Positions 1-9,500 of a stretch of DNA of 64,000 bases are shown here, in pieces. The number at the start of each line of letters is the position of its first letter. Position 1 is the first letter of the stretch. This DNA comes from JADHUC01 sp964623055 (lineage in GTDB: Bacteria > Planctomycetota > Planctomycetia > Pirellulales > Pirellulaceae). The notes below the pieces were generated by a model that ran no database searches, was not told the origin of the DNA, and saw only the letters and a program-made list of their open reading frames with translations. The translations under genes were made by a program, and so were the position numbers. The stretch spans positions 1 through 64,000 of the forward strand of contig CAZURK010000040.1 in NCBI GenBank assembly GCA_964623055.1. Direction: 5' to 3'.

Positions 1-1
1 G

Positions 2-115
2 TGCGGACACACCCACGGCAACGGCGAGGCCAACCTGTTGAGTAACCTGAAGGTGCTGACCGGGAAAGCGGTGTACGGATCGCCGGAGGTTCAGAGAATG
101 TTCGAAATCGAATGA
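2..115 (+). CDS. C-terminal end of an unidentified protein (partial)
   Basis: Only the last 37 codons are inside the window; the start lies upstream of base 1. The frame is open from base 2 to a TGA at 113-115. The visible tail begins CGHTHGNGE and ends VYGSPEVQRMFEIE. I do not recognise the family. The C-G-H-x-H-G run could be part of a surface-exposed or metal-binding segment, but that is a guess from seven residues. Confidence 0.55.
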   Translation, partial: CGHTHGNGEANLLSNLKVLTGKAVYGSPEVQRMFEIE

Positions 116-210
116 CCTCCCCTGTCCTTCCGACCGCCCTTAGCCAAACCCGTTTCATATTCTTGAGCGGATGCACAAATCGAATCCAACGCGACACGGC
201 GGAAAGGGGG

Positions 211-295
211 CAGACGTACAGAATTCAAAATTGGCCGACAAAACTGGTGATCCGGTCGAGCGGTTCGACGGCCAATTTTGAATTCTGTACGTCTG
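211..295. repeat. REP-like palindrome with perfect 27-bp arms
   Basis: Arms at 211-237 and 269-295 are perfect reverse complements over 27 bases and share the core GAATTCAAAATTGGCC. They are separated by 31 bases. The flank after the right arm reads ATCCCAATT. The structure fits a REP element, of the kind often moved by an IS200-like tyrosine transposase, but no such transposase gene is in the window. Confidence 0.85.
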
Positions 296-489
296 ATCCC
301 AATTTATGCGTCAGCTCTCTTGCCAATCATATTTTCGCCGGGGTCGGCCTGGGCGAGAATATGTGCCCTGCTTCCCTTTATCGCTGCGGGCGGCCTGTGT
401 GGTTAAATCGGCCTGTTTTCGCTCGACTAACAAGAGGGGATTGCCAGGCACGCGGCTGGTCGCAAACCCTGGAAGTCTCTCTGAATTGC

Positions 490-517
490 GTAACTTTTGG
501 GATTCTGATTCGTCTAA
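490..517 (+). promoter_or_regulatory. Candidate ECF-type promoter
   Basis: GTAACTT (490-496), 14 bases, then CGTCTAA (511-517). This resembles the GGAACTT / CGTCTRA pattern recognised by many extracytoplasmic-function sigma factors. It points toward the small open frame starting at 645 or 660. Sequence resemblance only. Confidence 0.3.
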
Positions 518-644
518 GTGGATGAGTGGGGCGAATGCTTTGTCGACGGCTCCGTTCGATATTTGCTCTTCTAGTCAACTCGACAAGAAATGCTGTCGCA
601 TTCGCGAGCCTTTTCGCCATTCACTAGGTGGTACGTCTTTCGTC

Positions 645-884
645 ATGGGAGACCGAGCGATGAAGCGATCACCATTGAACGCCGTTCTGAGGATCTTCGA
701 TACGGGCGGAGAATCCGTTCCTGTGTACTACGTCGATAAGATCCTGAACGAACTCCTTTTCGTCGGTGTCTGGAGACCACGTCGGGCCGCTGTGCTGGCC
801 GAGAGCTTTGCCCGTACATTCGGTTTTGACGATTACGAACTCGAAATCGTGATGCTCGGAGCGAAATCCGTCGCGCGATCTTGA
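645..884 (+). CDS. Small hypothetical protein
   Basis: A 79-residue frame, or 74 residues if translation starts at the in-frame ATG at 660. It reads MKRSPLNAVLRIFDTGG and continues with alternating hydrophobic and charged residues (VDKILNELLFVGVW, FGFDDYELEIVMLG), which looks like a folded small protein rather than a shadow frame. No clear Shine-Dalgarno sequence is visible before either start. An ECF-like promoter lies about 130 bases upstream. It ends 26 bases before the stop of the convergent oxidoreductase. I do not recognise a family, and this could still be a chance frame. Confidence 0.35.
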   Translation: MGDRAMKRSPLNAVLRIFDTGGESVPVYYVDKILNELLFVGVWRPRRAAVLAESFARTFGFDDYELEIVMLGAKSVARS

Positions 885-910
885 CACACGGCGCCTGAGA
901 AAAACCGGAC

Positions 911-2260
911 CTATGCACGTTCGGCCGCGGGATGGATCCACGGCTCGCGATAGGGTCGGAGTAACCGACCGTTCGCCTCGTCGTCGCCCACAATCTTGCC
1001 GTTCTCTTCATCCCATTCCAACGTTCGCCCAAGTTCGCATGCCATGTTGGCCAAGATGCAGCTTGTCGTGGAAATGTGGCCCTGTTCGATGTCGGCTATC
1101 GGCCTCCCGCGCGTAGCAATCGCTTCGAGGAAGTCCAACATGTGATAGCGGATTGCCGGGGCAACGTGCTTTTCCAGACGCTTCTCAGTCTTGTCTTCGG
1201 GGTATTCGTCCAATTCGAGAGTTACGTCCCGGTGAACCGGATCGCCCTTGCCGCGCGGGATGAAGTCGTATTTGTGGACGCTCACCTTCAACGTGCCCTT
1301 GTCGCCGTAGAAGATCGCGGCCCAGGGGTAGTCCGAGTCGGGCGAGTGGCCCCAGGTGCGATGCTGCCAGACGATCGTCAAATCGTCGTAGTCGAAGGTG
1401 GCAGTCTGCGTATCGGAGATGTTGGCTTTGCTCTCCTTGTCGACGAAGATGCCGCCCGACGAACCGACCCGTTTCGGCCAACCCAGATCCGTCATATAGC
1501 GCACCATGTCCAGCATGTGGATGCACATGTCGCCGATGATCCCATTACTGTATTCCATGAATGAACGCCAGCGTCCCGGGTGAGCCAGCGAATTGTACGG
1601 GCGCATCGGAGCCGGTCCGGTCCACATTTCCCAGTCAAGATGTTCGGGCGGATCGGTGTCCGGCGGGTTGCTGCGGGCTCGCATGTGGTAGTAGCAGCAG
1701 ATTTCGACGTGGGCGATCTTGCCAAGCTTGCCCGACTTGATGAACTCGCGACGAGCCTCGGCGATGTGCGGCGTGCTTCGCCGTTGCACGCCGACCTGTA
1801 CGACTCGTTTGTGCTGGCGCGCCGCTGCGAGCATCGCCTGGCTTTCAGCCACGTCAATACTGATGGGTTTCTGAACGTAGACGTCGGCTCCGGCCTCGAC
1901 GGCGGCGATCATCGGCAGGGCATGCCAGTGGTCGGGCGTGCCGACAAGCACGATATCTAGGTCCTTTTCCTTCAGCATCTCGCGGTAGTCGCCGTAGGTG
2001 CGAGGCTTCTTCTTGGACGCCTGGCGTTCGGCCACAATATCGGCTGCCTCGGCCAGTATCTTCTTGTCAACGTCGCACAGCGAAACCACCTCGACCGGCG
2101 CGACTTGAATCAGCCGCAATAGATCGCACTTGCCATACCAGCCACAGCCGATCAAGCCGACACGCTTCGGTTCCTCCTCGGCAAACGCTGTGGCGTACCT
2201 GCCGGCAGCAGACAAAGCCAATCCGGTGGCGCTGGTGTGAAGGAATCTACGTCGGTCCAT
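911..2260 (-). CDS. Tat-exported Gfo/Idh/MocA family oxidoreductase
   Basis: A 449-residue NAD(P)-dependent sugar dehydrogenase-like protein. The N-terminus MDRRRFLHTSATGLALSAAG is a twin-arginine signal. The Rossmann fold follows with the GCGWYG nucleotide loop at residues 38-43. The usual EKP motif is replaced by QKP at 130-132, as in many planctomycete members. The C-terminal alpha/beta domain binds the sugar in this family. The start at 2260 is chosen because the Tat signal begins there and GGGAG lies upstream; a longer frame to 2347 has no such support. It is the last gene of a minus-strand group with the MBL-fold and VWA genes, 90 bases after the MBL gene. The substrate cannot be deduced. 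Confidence 0.9.
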   Translation of the reverse strand: MDRRRFLHTSATGLALSAAGRYATAFAEEEPKRVGLIGCGWYGKCDLLRLIQVAPVEVVSLCDVDKKILAEAADIVAERQASKKKPRTYGDYREMLKEKDLDIVLVGTPDHWHALPMIAAVEAGADVYVQKPISIDVAESQAMLAAARQHKRVVQVGVQRRSTPHIAEARREFIKSGKLGKIAHVEICCYYHMRARSNPPDTDPPEHLDWEMWTGPAPMRPYNSLAHPGRWRSFMEYSNGIIGDMCIHMLDMVRYMTDLGWPKRVGSSGGIFVDKESKANISDTQTATFDYDDLTIVWQHRTWGHSPDSDYPWAAIFYGDKGTLKVSVHKYDFIPRGKGDPVHRDVTLELDEYPEDKTEKRLEKHVAPAIRYHMLDFLEAIATRGRPIADIEQGHISTTSCILANMACELGRTLEWDEENGKIVGDDEANGRLLRPYREPWIHPAAERA

Positions 2261-2350
2261 GGTCAATTCTCCCTGGCGGTAGTGGAGTGCGAATTCAAGA
2301 TTGAAGAGATCGGCGCAGTCGAAGGACCGCCGCCGGGACCTTGCCATCCT

Positions 2351-3400
2351 TCATTCGCGTTCCGGTGCGGGCTTATCCCGCCGGATTGGATACCACGTCG
2401 GTTCGCCATCGAAGCCGCAGCGGACTGCGAAACGTTGGCTGGCCAGATCGCAGGTGACTCGGATGGGCGTACCGGCCGTATCGGGCTCCGGGTTGGCAAT
2501 GAAGTTGTCCGGCGGGTTGACCTCCGGACGTACTGCGTTCTTGTGTAGCTGGTACACGGCCTTCAAGTTTGGTGCTGATTTGAGCGCGGCGACCACTTCG
2601 GGATGAGCACCTTTTCGCCGGCCGTTCAGCATGAGGGCAACCATCGGGTCGATGGCTCGGCACAGGAGCGGGTTGTTACTTTGCCGCAGTCCGTGGTGGT
2701 TCACTTGGAACAGATCGACGACGCCGATTCGATTTGCCGGGCAGACGAGGTCGTGTTCCACATTCTTGGTAATATCGGCTCCGAGAAATACTCGAAAACC
2801 GCCGTGTTCGAGGACCAGTGCGATACTGCGGGCATTGTCACTCTTGTCCTCGGGAAACCGGGGATGAACAGCACACGCCGTTGACGGTTCGACGCCTACC
2901 AACGCTCGCGCCGCGACACATCGGATCTCGACGGCGGGGTCCGACTTCCCAGTCAGCGGCAAACGATCGCCGGCACGCACCGTCGTTCGTATGCCTTTGC
3001 AGGCTTTTTCGTAGTCGGCCAAATAGCTGGCATACCGTTTGTCCTCGGGCAGATCCTCCATCGGTCCGTGATCGTAGAACCGACGAAGGGAAACCAGGCG
3101 ACTTAGCTGTAGTGCGCCGCCCCAATGATCGCTGTGATAGTGAGTGATTACTAGATGGTCGATGGCCTCCAGCCCCAGTGCCTTCGCGGCTGCGGCGATT
3201 CGGCGGGCGTCGCGCTCGTCGGGGCATCGAGATCCGCAGTCGATCAAGACGGACTCCCCGTCCGGCGTCACGATCAGAATTCCGGCACCGCCTTCCATAT
3301 CCGCAAAGACAATCTCCAGAGGTCTCGCAAAGCCTTCCGTTGCACAGAACAAGGCTACCGAGCAAACCGATACGAGCAGGATCGTTGGCAATGCTCTCAT
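2351..3400 (-). CDS. Exported metallo-beta-lactamase-fold hydrolase (ComEC/Rec2-like)
   Basis: 349 residues with a signal peptide (MRALPTILLVSVCSVALFCA). The MBL metal motif is HYHSDH, with H87, H89, D91 and H92, preceded by the VLIDCG strand typical of ComEC-type hydrolases. Further conserved segments are VFLGADI and VNHHG. These secreted stand-alone MBL proteins resemble the soluble domain of the competence protein ComEC but lack its membrane channel. The substrate is unknown; phosphodiesters are likely from the family. It starts 4 bases after the stop of the VWA gene, so the two are probably co-transcribed and perhaps translationally coupled. Confidence 0.85.
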   Translation of the reverse strand: MRALPTILLVSVCSVALFCATEGFARPLEIVFADMEGGAGILIVTPDGESVLIDCGSRCPDERDARRIAAAAKALGLEAIDHLVITHYHSDHWGGALQLSRLVSLRRFYDHGPMEDLPEDKRYASYLADYEKACKGIRTTVRAGDRLPLTGKSDPAVEIRCVAARALVGVEPSTACAVHPRFPEDKSDNARSIALVLEHGGFRVFLGADITKNVEHDLVCPANRIGVVDLFQVNHHGLRQSNNPLLCRAIDPMVALMLNGRRKGAHPEVVAALKSAPNLKAVYQLHKNAVRPEVNPPDNFIANPEPDTAGTPIRVTCDLASQRFAVRCGFDGEPTWYPIRRDKPAPERE

Positions 3401-3404
3401 GATG

Positions 3405-4625
3405 TCACTTCAGTTTGATGATCAGCGGTGTGTCGTCGATCTTGCCGCCGGCTTTCTTCTTCTCGATCGCGCGCTTCAGCGCCAGTGCCTGAGGGTTGGT
3501 CGGATCGCGCGCGAGCACAGAATTGGCCATCGTCTGAGCGCCTTGAAGATCGCCGGTCTTCAGCGCACGGATTCCGATCTTCAGCAGATTCTCGGCTCCT
3601 GCCAGAATGATGCGACCAGCCTCTCGCAAGCCCGCCGACCCGACGGTCGGAAGCGTCAGGCCGTCGTCGTCGCGCGTTTCGGCGATCAACTGCGGCAGAA
3701 AACCGAATTCGTCATTCGAGGGTTCTGGGGTCAAGTTCCAGGCAAGCTCGACCTGCTTTCCTGCCACTTCCGCGGTGATGGCGATTTGCTGCGGTTTCCG
3801 GTCGTCGAGAAACCCGATCAGAATCGTGTCGCGGTCCGTACGGAGCGGCGGCGCTGGGGAAGGATATGCCTCTCGCATCGCTTCCGGCAGTTTCGCGGAA
3901 ATTGGCCAAACGACAGTCCCTTGTGCGACGTCCGCCAGTGCCATTCCTGCACGCTCCGATGTTTCTGATTCGTCGGAGTCGACAAACACCATGCCACCAG
4001 TGTGATTCGCTAAGGCAGCCAGCAGATGAACGTCTCGCTCGGGGCCAATCGCATAACTGGACACAGAAACGCGATTCTTGACGAGGTCCGCCGTCAATTC
4101 GCGGAATTCGTCCGTTTGCAGGACATTTGCCCGACTTAGTCCATCGCCAATAAAAACGATCGCTCGTCGTGCATTCCCATCATCTGCAAAACAGGCCGAA
4201 GCACCGCGCAACGCCGCGTTCATGTCTGTTGAACCGAGCGGCGTCCGTCGCTCGATTTCGGCTATTGCCTGCTTCATCTTTGCGCCAGTAGGATCGACGA
4301 AGCCACCGGTCAGAGAAAGCGCGCGTACATCTGCGGCCATCAGGTTGACGCGGCATGTCTGATCCATGCTCGCCAGCATCGACTTCAGTACGCGGAGGCC
4401 GTCGTCTCGGTACCGGCCCGTCTGGCTCGCCGACGTGTCGAAGACGGCCACAATCCTCGTCGTCTGCCCGGCAGCCGCTTGCACATTGGGCAACAGGCTA
4501 AGCGCGAAAGCGATCTCGCCTGTCGGTGTGTTGAAGGTGGCGAGTCGACCTCGATGAGTATCAGCCGGTGCGGCGGCAAGAGGTGCAAGAGTCGTTGCTA
4601 GAAGGAGAATTTGGGAAGACACCAT
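3405..4625 (-). CDS. Exported VWA-domain protein with C-terminal TPR
   Basis: 406 residues. A signal peptide (residues 1-20) is followed by a von Willebrand A domain with an intact MIDAS start, D63-T-S65-A-S67, and the downstream threonine in GSTDM. The strand IVFIGDG is the central sheet motif. The last 70 residues (GAQTMANSVLARDPTNPQALALKRAIEKK) look like a TPR hairpin. Such proteins bind partners through a divalent metal. It is first in the minus-strand set VWA, MBL, Gfo/Idh; the phosphatase gene lies 88 bases upstream. The partner is not evident. Confidence 0.85.
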   Translation of the reverse strand: MVSSQILLLATTLAPLAAAPADTHRGRLATFNTPTGEIAFALSLLPNVQAAAGQTTRIVAVFDTSASQTGRYRDDGLRVLKSMLASMDQTCRVNLMAADVRALSLTGGFVDPTGAKMKQAIAEIERRTPLGSTDMNAALRGASACFADDGNARRAIVFIGDGLSRANVLQTDEFRELTADLVKNRVSVSSYAIGPERDVHLLAALANHTGGMVFVDSDESETSERAGMALADVAQGTVVWPISAKLPEAMREAYPSPAPPLRTDRDTILIGFLDDRKPQQIAITAEVAGKQVELAWNLTPEPSNDEFGFLPQLIAETRDDDGLTLPTVGSAGLREAGRIILAGAENLLKIGIRALKTGDLQGAQTMANSVLARDPTNPQALALKRAIEKKKAGGKIDDTPLIIKLK

Positions 4626-4713
4626 AGGCGGCTATCCTTGAACCTCCGGGACGGCAAAACGCGAAGTCTATTCGCGCCTCTTCCGCCGTCCTTCCTTTCT
4701 TGGGCGAGTGACC

Positions 4714-5907
4714 TCAACTTCGGCGTTCCAGGAGCACGACGGAAGTATCATCCATTCGCCCCGAACCGCGAGTCGCTTTGTGTGAGTCTTCGAACAATCG
4801 TTCGAGCGCCTCCTCCACGGGCTTGTCGACCGTGTCCTGCAGCGTGGCGATGATACCTTCTTCGCCGAATTGCTCCTCCTCGTCACCGTCTTGCGGAAAC
4901 GCCTCGTCCAGACCGTCCGTGTACAGCAGGATGCGCGAATTCTCGGGAACTGTCGCTTCGCAATGCTCGTATTCCCACTCGTCGTCGATCACAAGCGGTA
5001 GCCCGCCCTCGTCTTTGGTCGCCAGTTTCGAAATCTCGTTCGTGGCGAGGTCTTGCAGCAGTGGCATGGGATGGCCCGCGGACGTCCACTCCAGGCGATG
5101 CCTCGTCGGGTCCAGCGTACAGTACAGCAACGTGATGAATCCGCCCTGATCTCCGCCGATGATGTCGCTCTTGCACAAGCGGCGGTTAATCTCTGTCACA
5201 AAGTCGGCCGTATTCTGGAAGCGGCGGTCGCGGATCATGGTAATCAGCGTGTGCATGGTCATGATCGACATGCATGCCTTTACACCATGCCCGGCCGCAT
5301 CGCCCAGCACGAGGACAACTTCGTCCTCGTCCAGGTTGAACACATCGTAATAGTCGCCGCCGGCCATAACGACCGGCTTGTCGCCCACAACGCGAATTTG
5401 CGACGGTTCGTAACGGGCGGCAACGCGATATCCCGACGGCATCGGCAGATCGGTGGGCAGTACCGACTCCTGCAACTGCCGTACCGCTTCGACCTCCTCC
5501 CGCAGCTTTTCGGCGACGACCTGCGCCCGACGGGCCTGCACCGACATGTGAGCGGCTTCCATGATCGACATGAGCAGGAAAATGAAATCGCCGTTTTCGT
5601 CGCGCGAGATGAACGAATGCAGGCCATTCAAGATGAACTTCGCAACCTGACTGATTTCGCCCGAACGCCACGCCCCAACAATAGGAATCCCCGGATGGCT
5701 TTGACGGATCTTCTTGAACAGCGGAAAAGCCGCCTCGTTGGTCGGGAAGCTCAAGGCAAGCAGCGCGGCGTCGAACTCCTCGGTTCCCACGACGGGGTCC
5801 ATCTCCGAGCCGTCAGTGAACACGCGGGCGACATTGTTGTCGATATTCAAGAAAGTGTCGATTAATTCCGCCTCGGCGAGATCATCCCACCCGATTAAGA
5901 TCCGCAT
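4714..5907 (-). CDS. SpoIIE/RsbU-type PP2C serine phosphatase with degenerate receiver domain
   Basis: 397 residues. Residues 1-120 look like a CheY-type receiver, but the position expected for the phospho-accepting aspartate reads AALLALSFP (about residue 51), so this is likely a pseudo-receiver. A short coiled segment (125-148, EKLREEVEAVRQLQESVLP) leads into a PP2C domain of the SpoIIE class. Its metal-binding aspartates are in GGDYYDVF (183-190) and GDAAGHG (202-208), with MDDTSVVLL at the end. Family members dephosphorylate anti-anti-sigma factors in partner-switching systems. No RsbV or RsbW partner is nearby, so the target is unknown. Confidence 0.9.
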   Translation of the reverse strand: MRILIGWDDLAEAELIDTFLNIDNNVARVFTDGSEMDPVVGTEEFDAALLALSFPTNEAAFPLFKKIRQSHPGIPIVGAWRSGEISQVAKFILNGLHSFISRDENGDFIFLLMSIMEAAHMSVQARRAQVVAEKLREEVEAVRQLQESVLPTDLPMPSGYRVAARYEPSQIRVVGDKPVVMAGGDYYDVFNLDEDEVVLVLGDAAGHGVKACMSIMTMHTLITMIRDRRFQNTADFVTEINRRLCKSDIIGGDQGGFITLLYCTLDPTRHRLEWTSAGHPMPLLQDLATNEISKLATKDEGGLPLVIDDEWEYEHCEATVPENSRILLYTDGLDEAFPQDGDEEEQFGEEGIIATLQDTVDKPVEEALERLFEDSHKATRGSGRMDDTSVVLLERRS

Positions 5908-6073
5908 GACGTGAACCTCTCATGAATTGGCTGATTCTCCATCTGATGAGTTTACTTGTGAGTAGGCCGAGTCATCAAGGTAACTGCCGAAAATTCTGGG
6001 TGCTGTTCGCTGGCTGGCTGGCGTCCTACAATAGCCTGCTACCCGCGTCAGAATGCCATGAAGGAGAGGTATT

Positions 6074-6379
6074 ATGTACGTCGTCAGTGTGACCGTATAC
6101 GTCAAGTCCGATCAGGTGGATTCTTTCATCGAGGCGACTCTGGAAAATGCCCGCAATTCGCGAAACGAACCGGGCAACGTGCGATTCGACGTTTTGCAGG
6201 CTGAGGACGACCCGACGCGATTCCTGCTGTACGAAACCTACCTGAGCAAGAACGATTTCATCGAACACCAGAAGACCGAGCACTATCTTCGCTGGAAAGA
6301 AACCGTTGCGGACTGGATGGCCCGACCGCGGCAGGGCGTGAAACACCACAGCATTTTCTTCGGAGACGAGGAAGGTTGA
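6074..6379 (+). CDS. LsrG-like antibiotic biosynthesis monooxygenase (ABM) family protein
   Basis: 101 residues, a full ABM ferredoxin-like domain. The segment PGNVRFDVLQ followed by RFLLYETY and the final RPR resembles E. coli LsrG (EGNLRFDVLQ, RFYIYEAY), which isomerises phospho-autoinducer-2. No other lsr gene is in the window, so a role in AI-2 processing is only a possibility; small-molecule oxygenase or isomerase activity is equally likely. GGAGAGG lies 6 bases before the ATG. It is divergent from the phosphatase gene across 166 bases and is followed by a palindromic repeat. Confidence 0.85.
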   Translation: MYVVSVTVYVKSDQVDSFIEATLENARNSRNEPGNVRFDVLQAEDDPTRFLLYETYLSKNDFIEHQKTEHYLRWKETVADWMARPRQGVKHHSIFFGDEEG

Positions 6380-6395
6380 GAAGCCTGACAGGTCG

Positions 6396-6531
6396 CTAGT
6401 GCTTTGTCAACGCAAAAAGTTAGGGTTGGGTGGCCGGGGCTGGACTGAGCGTTAGCGAAGGAAGCCCCGGGGTTTCGGGCTACGCCCTCCAACCCCGGCC
6501 ACCCTAAACCTAAGCGCTGACAAAGCACTAG
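6396..6531. repeat. Composite inverted repeat ending in CTAGTGCTTTGTCA
   Basis: Perfect 14-base ends at 6396-6409 and 6518-6531. Inside them a second imperfect pair of arms carries GGGTGGCCGGGG and CCCCGGCCACCC. The whole unit of 136 bases fills the gap between the LsrG-like gene and the hybrid kinase and could fold as one long hairpin at the convergent ends of these genes. Confidence 0.8.
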
Positions 6532-6542
6532 CCCCTGATCAC

Positions 6543-9500
6543 TCACTGATCATCGGTATACGGCGCGTCATCTGCGGGCGCCAGCAACCCGTGTATTGCC
6601 TCCATCAACTCCTTTGCGCGGATAGGTTTTGCCACATAGGCATCCATGCCTGCCGCTAGGCATCGCTCGCGGTCGCCTTTCATCGCGTGGGCCGTCATGG
6701 CAACGATCGGCATATGAGTCTCCGTTCCCTCTTCCTTGGCGCGGATGGCCGCGGTCGTTTCGAGGCCGTCCATTTCCGGCATTTGCACATCCATCAGTGC
6801 CACGTCGAAAGTCTGTGTCGCCAGCGCCGCCAGTGCTTCGCGCCCGTCGTTTGCGACGACCACGGCGTGCCCGCGCCGCTCCAAGATTCCCACGGCCAGC
6901 TTCTGATTGACCATGCTGTCTTCGGCCAGAAGCACGCGCAAAGCAGCAATTTGGGCGGGCGGTTCGGCAGCAAGCGTCTCCGGAGCCTCGTCCTCGGCGG
7001 CGGTGATTCCGAGGGCCATTACAATCGCGTCGAACAACTCGGACTGCTTGACCGGCTTGAGCAAATACGCGGCCACCCCTAATTGGTCGCACCGAGCGAC
7101 ATCGCCGGGCCGATCTCCGGAGGTCAGCATCATGATAATGGTGCTGCCAAGGTCTCCGTCCCCCTTGACCGTTTCGGCAAAAGCAAAGCCGTCCGTTTCC
7201 GGCATGTTCGCATCGGTCAGCACCAGCGGGTATGTATTGCCGGATTGCTGAGCCTGGCGCAGCAGTGCCAGAGCCTCTTTCGCACTGGTCGCCGCCGCAG
7301 GTTCCATTCCCCAGTTGCGAAGGATTTCTTCCAGGATGCGACGGTTCGTGGCGTTGTCGTCGACCACCATAACGGGCGTGCCGGATATTCGTGCAAGCGA
7401 AACCTCGGGAGGGGCTCCGCTAGACACCCGGAAGCTTCCGGTAAAGTGGAACCGACTCCCCTGGCCGACTTCGCTTTCCAGCCAGATCCGTCCTCCCATC
7501 AAGTCGACAAGTCGAGACGAAATCGCTAACCCCAGGCCGGTCCCGCCGAACTGTCTGGTTGCGGAAGTGTCGGCCTGCTCGAAGGCGCCGAAAATGACGG
7601 CGTGCTTCTCTTTGGGGACGCCGATTCCCGTGTCAGTAACGGTGAAATGCAGCACTACCTCGTCCCCGGCGTGCGATTGCTGCTCGACTTCCAGGACGAC
7701 CTCTCCGGAATCCGTGAACTTGATGGCATTCCCAACCAGATTCACCACGACTTGCCTGAGGCGACCCACGTCGCCAACCAGTCGGTCCGGCACATTCGGC
7801 TGGATGCGGCAGGCCAACTCCAAATTCTTTGAATGCGCGCGAAAGGCTAGCGACCTGATCGCGTCTCCCAGATTCTCGCGCAATTCGAACGTGGTCGGTA
7901 CGAGATCCAGTTTGCCGGCGTCGATCTTGGAGAAGTCCAAGATGTCGTTGACGATCGACACCAGCGCCTCGCCTGATCCCAGCACCATTTTCAGATACTC
8001 GCGTTGGGGATTCGTAAGCTCTGTGTCGAGCACAAGCTCCGTCATGCCGATAACGGCGTTCAGCGGGGTGCGGATCTCATGACTCATATTGGCCAGAAAA
8101 TCGCTCTTGGCCCGATTGGCGGCCTCGGCGGCTTCCTTGGCTGCCTGCAGTTGCGCCTCGCTCCGTTTGCGGTCGGTGATGTCACGCGAGATGCCAAACG
8201 TACCGATCGTCTCGCCGTCCGGGTTGCGAAGCGGCACCTTGGTCGTCGATACCCATGCCACTTGAGCGCCCGGCCACTCCTGCTCTTCCTCTTTGTCGAC
8301 GACAGGTTCGCCCGTCTCCATGATTTTCCGCTCGTCGGCCATGTACTGCTGGGCTCGCTGCTCGTCAAACATGTCGGAATCGGCCTTGCCGACAGCCTCG
8401 ACCGGGTCCCCAAGACCGAAGTAGTCCGCCAGGGCTTTGCTGACGCGTATGAAGCGGCTGTCGCGGTCCTTGAAGTAGATGTAGTCGGGCGAAGCCTCAA
8501 GGAGAGTGGTCAACAGAAAACGTTCGTACGCAACCTCGTTCGTCCTTTTGACCACCAGTCGCTCGACTCGAGCCGTTTGCCCCAGAAGCGTGTTGGCGTA
8601 GAAAGCAAGTACGACGGTGAGCACCAGGCCAAACGCCAGAACGACCTCGGGCAGTACGCTCGTGCGAACGATCGGGGCAGTCTTCGTCGGAAAACACTCG
8701 ATCGCCCACGTGCCACCTTGTACATCCAGCGAGGTGAAGCGGATCGGTTCTTCCGTCTTGTCCGTGTCGGCATTATGTATTGGGGCGAACTGCGTTTGCC
8801 CTTTTCCAGAATCGTAGGCGCAAGCGAATTCCCACTGCCCCGGATCCGACTCGCGCAGTATATGGATATCGATACTATCGTCGAACTGGCTCAGAGCCCC
8901 TTTGACCATCTCGTCAACGGAAATCAGAACAGCAATGAAGCCCAGCAGTTTTTCGCGTCTGGTGTCTGGAGTTTCCCCAGGAACGGAATCGCCGTACATC
9001 GGTCGAGCCACAAAGAAGACCGTGTGTTCGCCCGCCTTGTCCTTCCAGCCGACAGGGCTACTGACGGTCGGCCTTGCCGTTTCCAGCGCCCTTGCCAAGG
9101 TGCTGCTGTGAATCGCGGATGCTGCGAGATCGATCCCGAGCGACTGCCGGTTCTTATCAAGCGGGTCGGCGAAGTAGACTGGAAAACAATCGTCGCCGTC
9201 GTCGTGCAAAGCGGAATCCACCTCGCCCTCCGACGGTGCATGTTTCAGTTGATAATCGGCGCCTACCTCTTTCTTCGCAGCTTCTTGGTGGATGTCGCGC
9301 TCGTCTGGCTTCACTCGCGGCATCCACAGCACCGCGAGAACGTCCTTCCCGCGGCGAACCCTACACTGCTCCGCCGCGATTTGGAATCCGTCGAGAGGCC
9401 CGGGTTCGGAGTCGACGAAGAACTGCCCCGCGGTATATACAGCGACGACGTCCGAGCTGAACTGTTGCTCGATCGCACGCACAATCTGCTCAGCTTGTGT

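Larger units (their letters stand above)
116..644. other. Non-coding stretch with a palindrome and an ECF-like promoter
   Basis: This 529-base stretch holds a large inverted repeat (211-295) and a sigma-ECF-like promoter (490-517), both listed separately. Short open frames cross it on both strands, but none shows a protein-like composition or a ribosome binding site. Confidence 0.6.
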
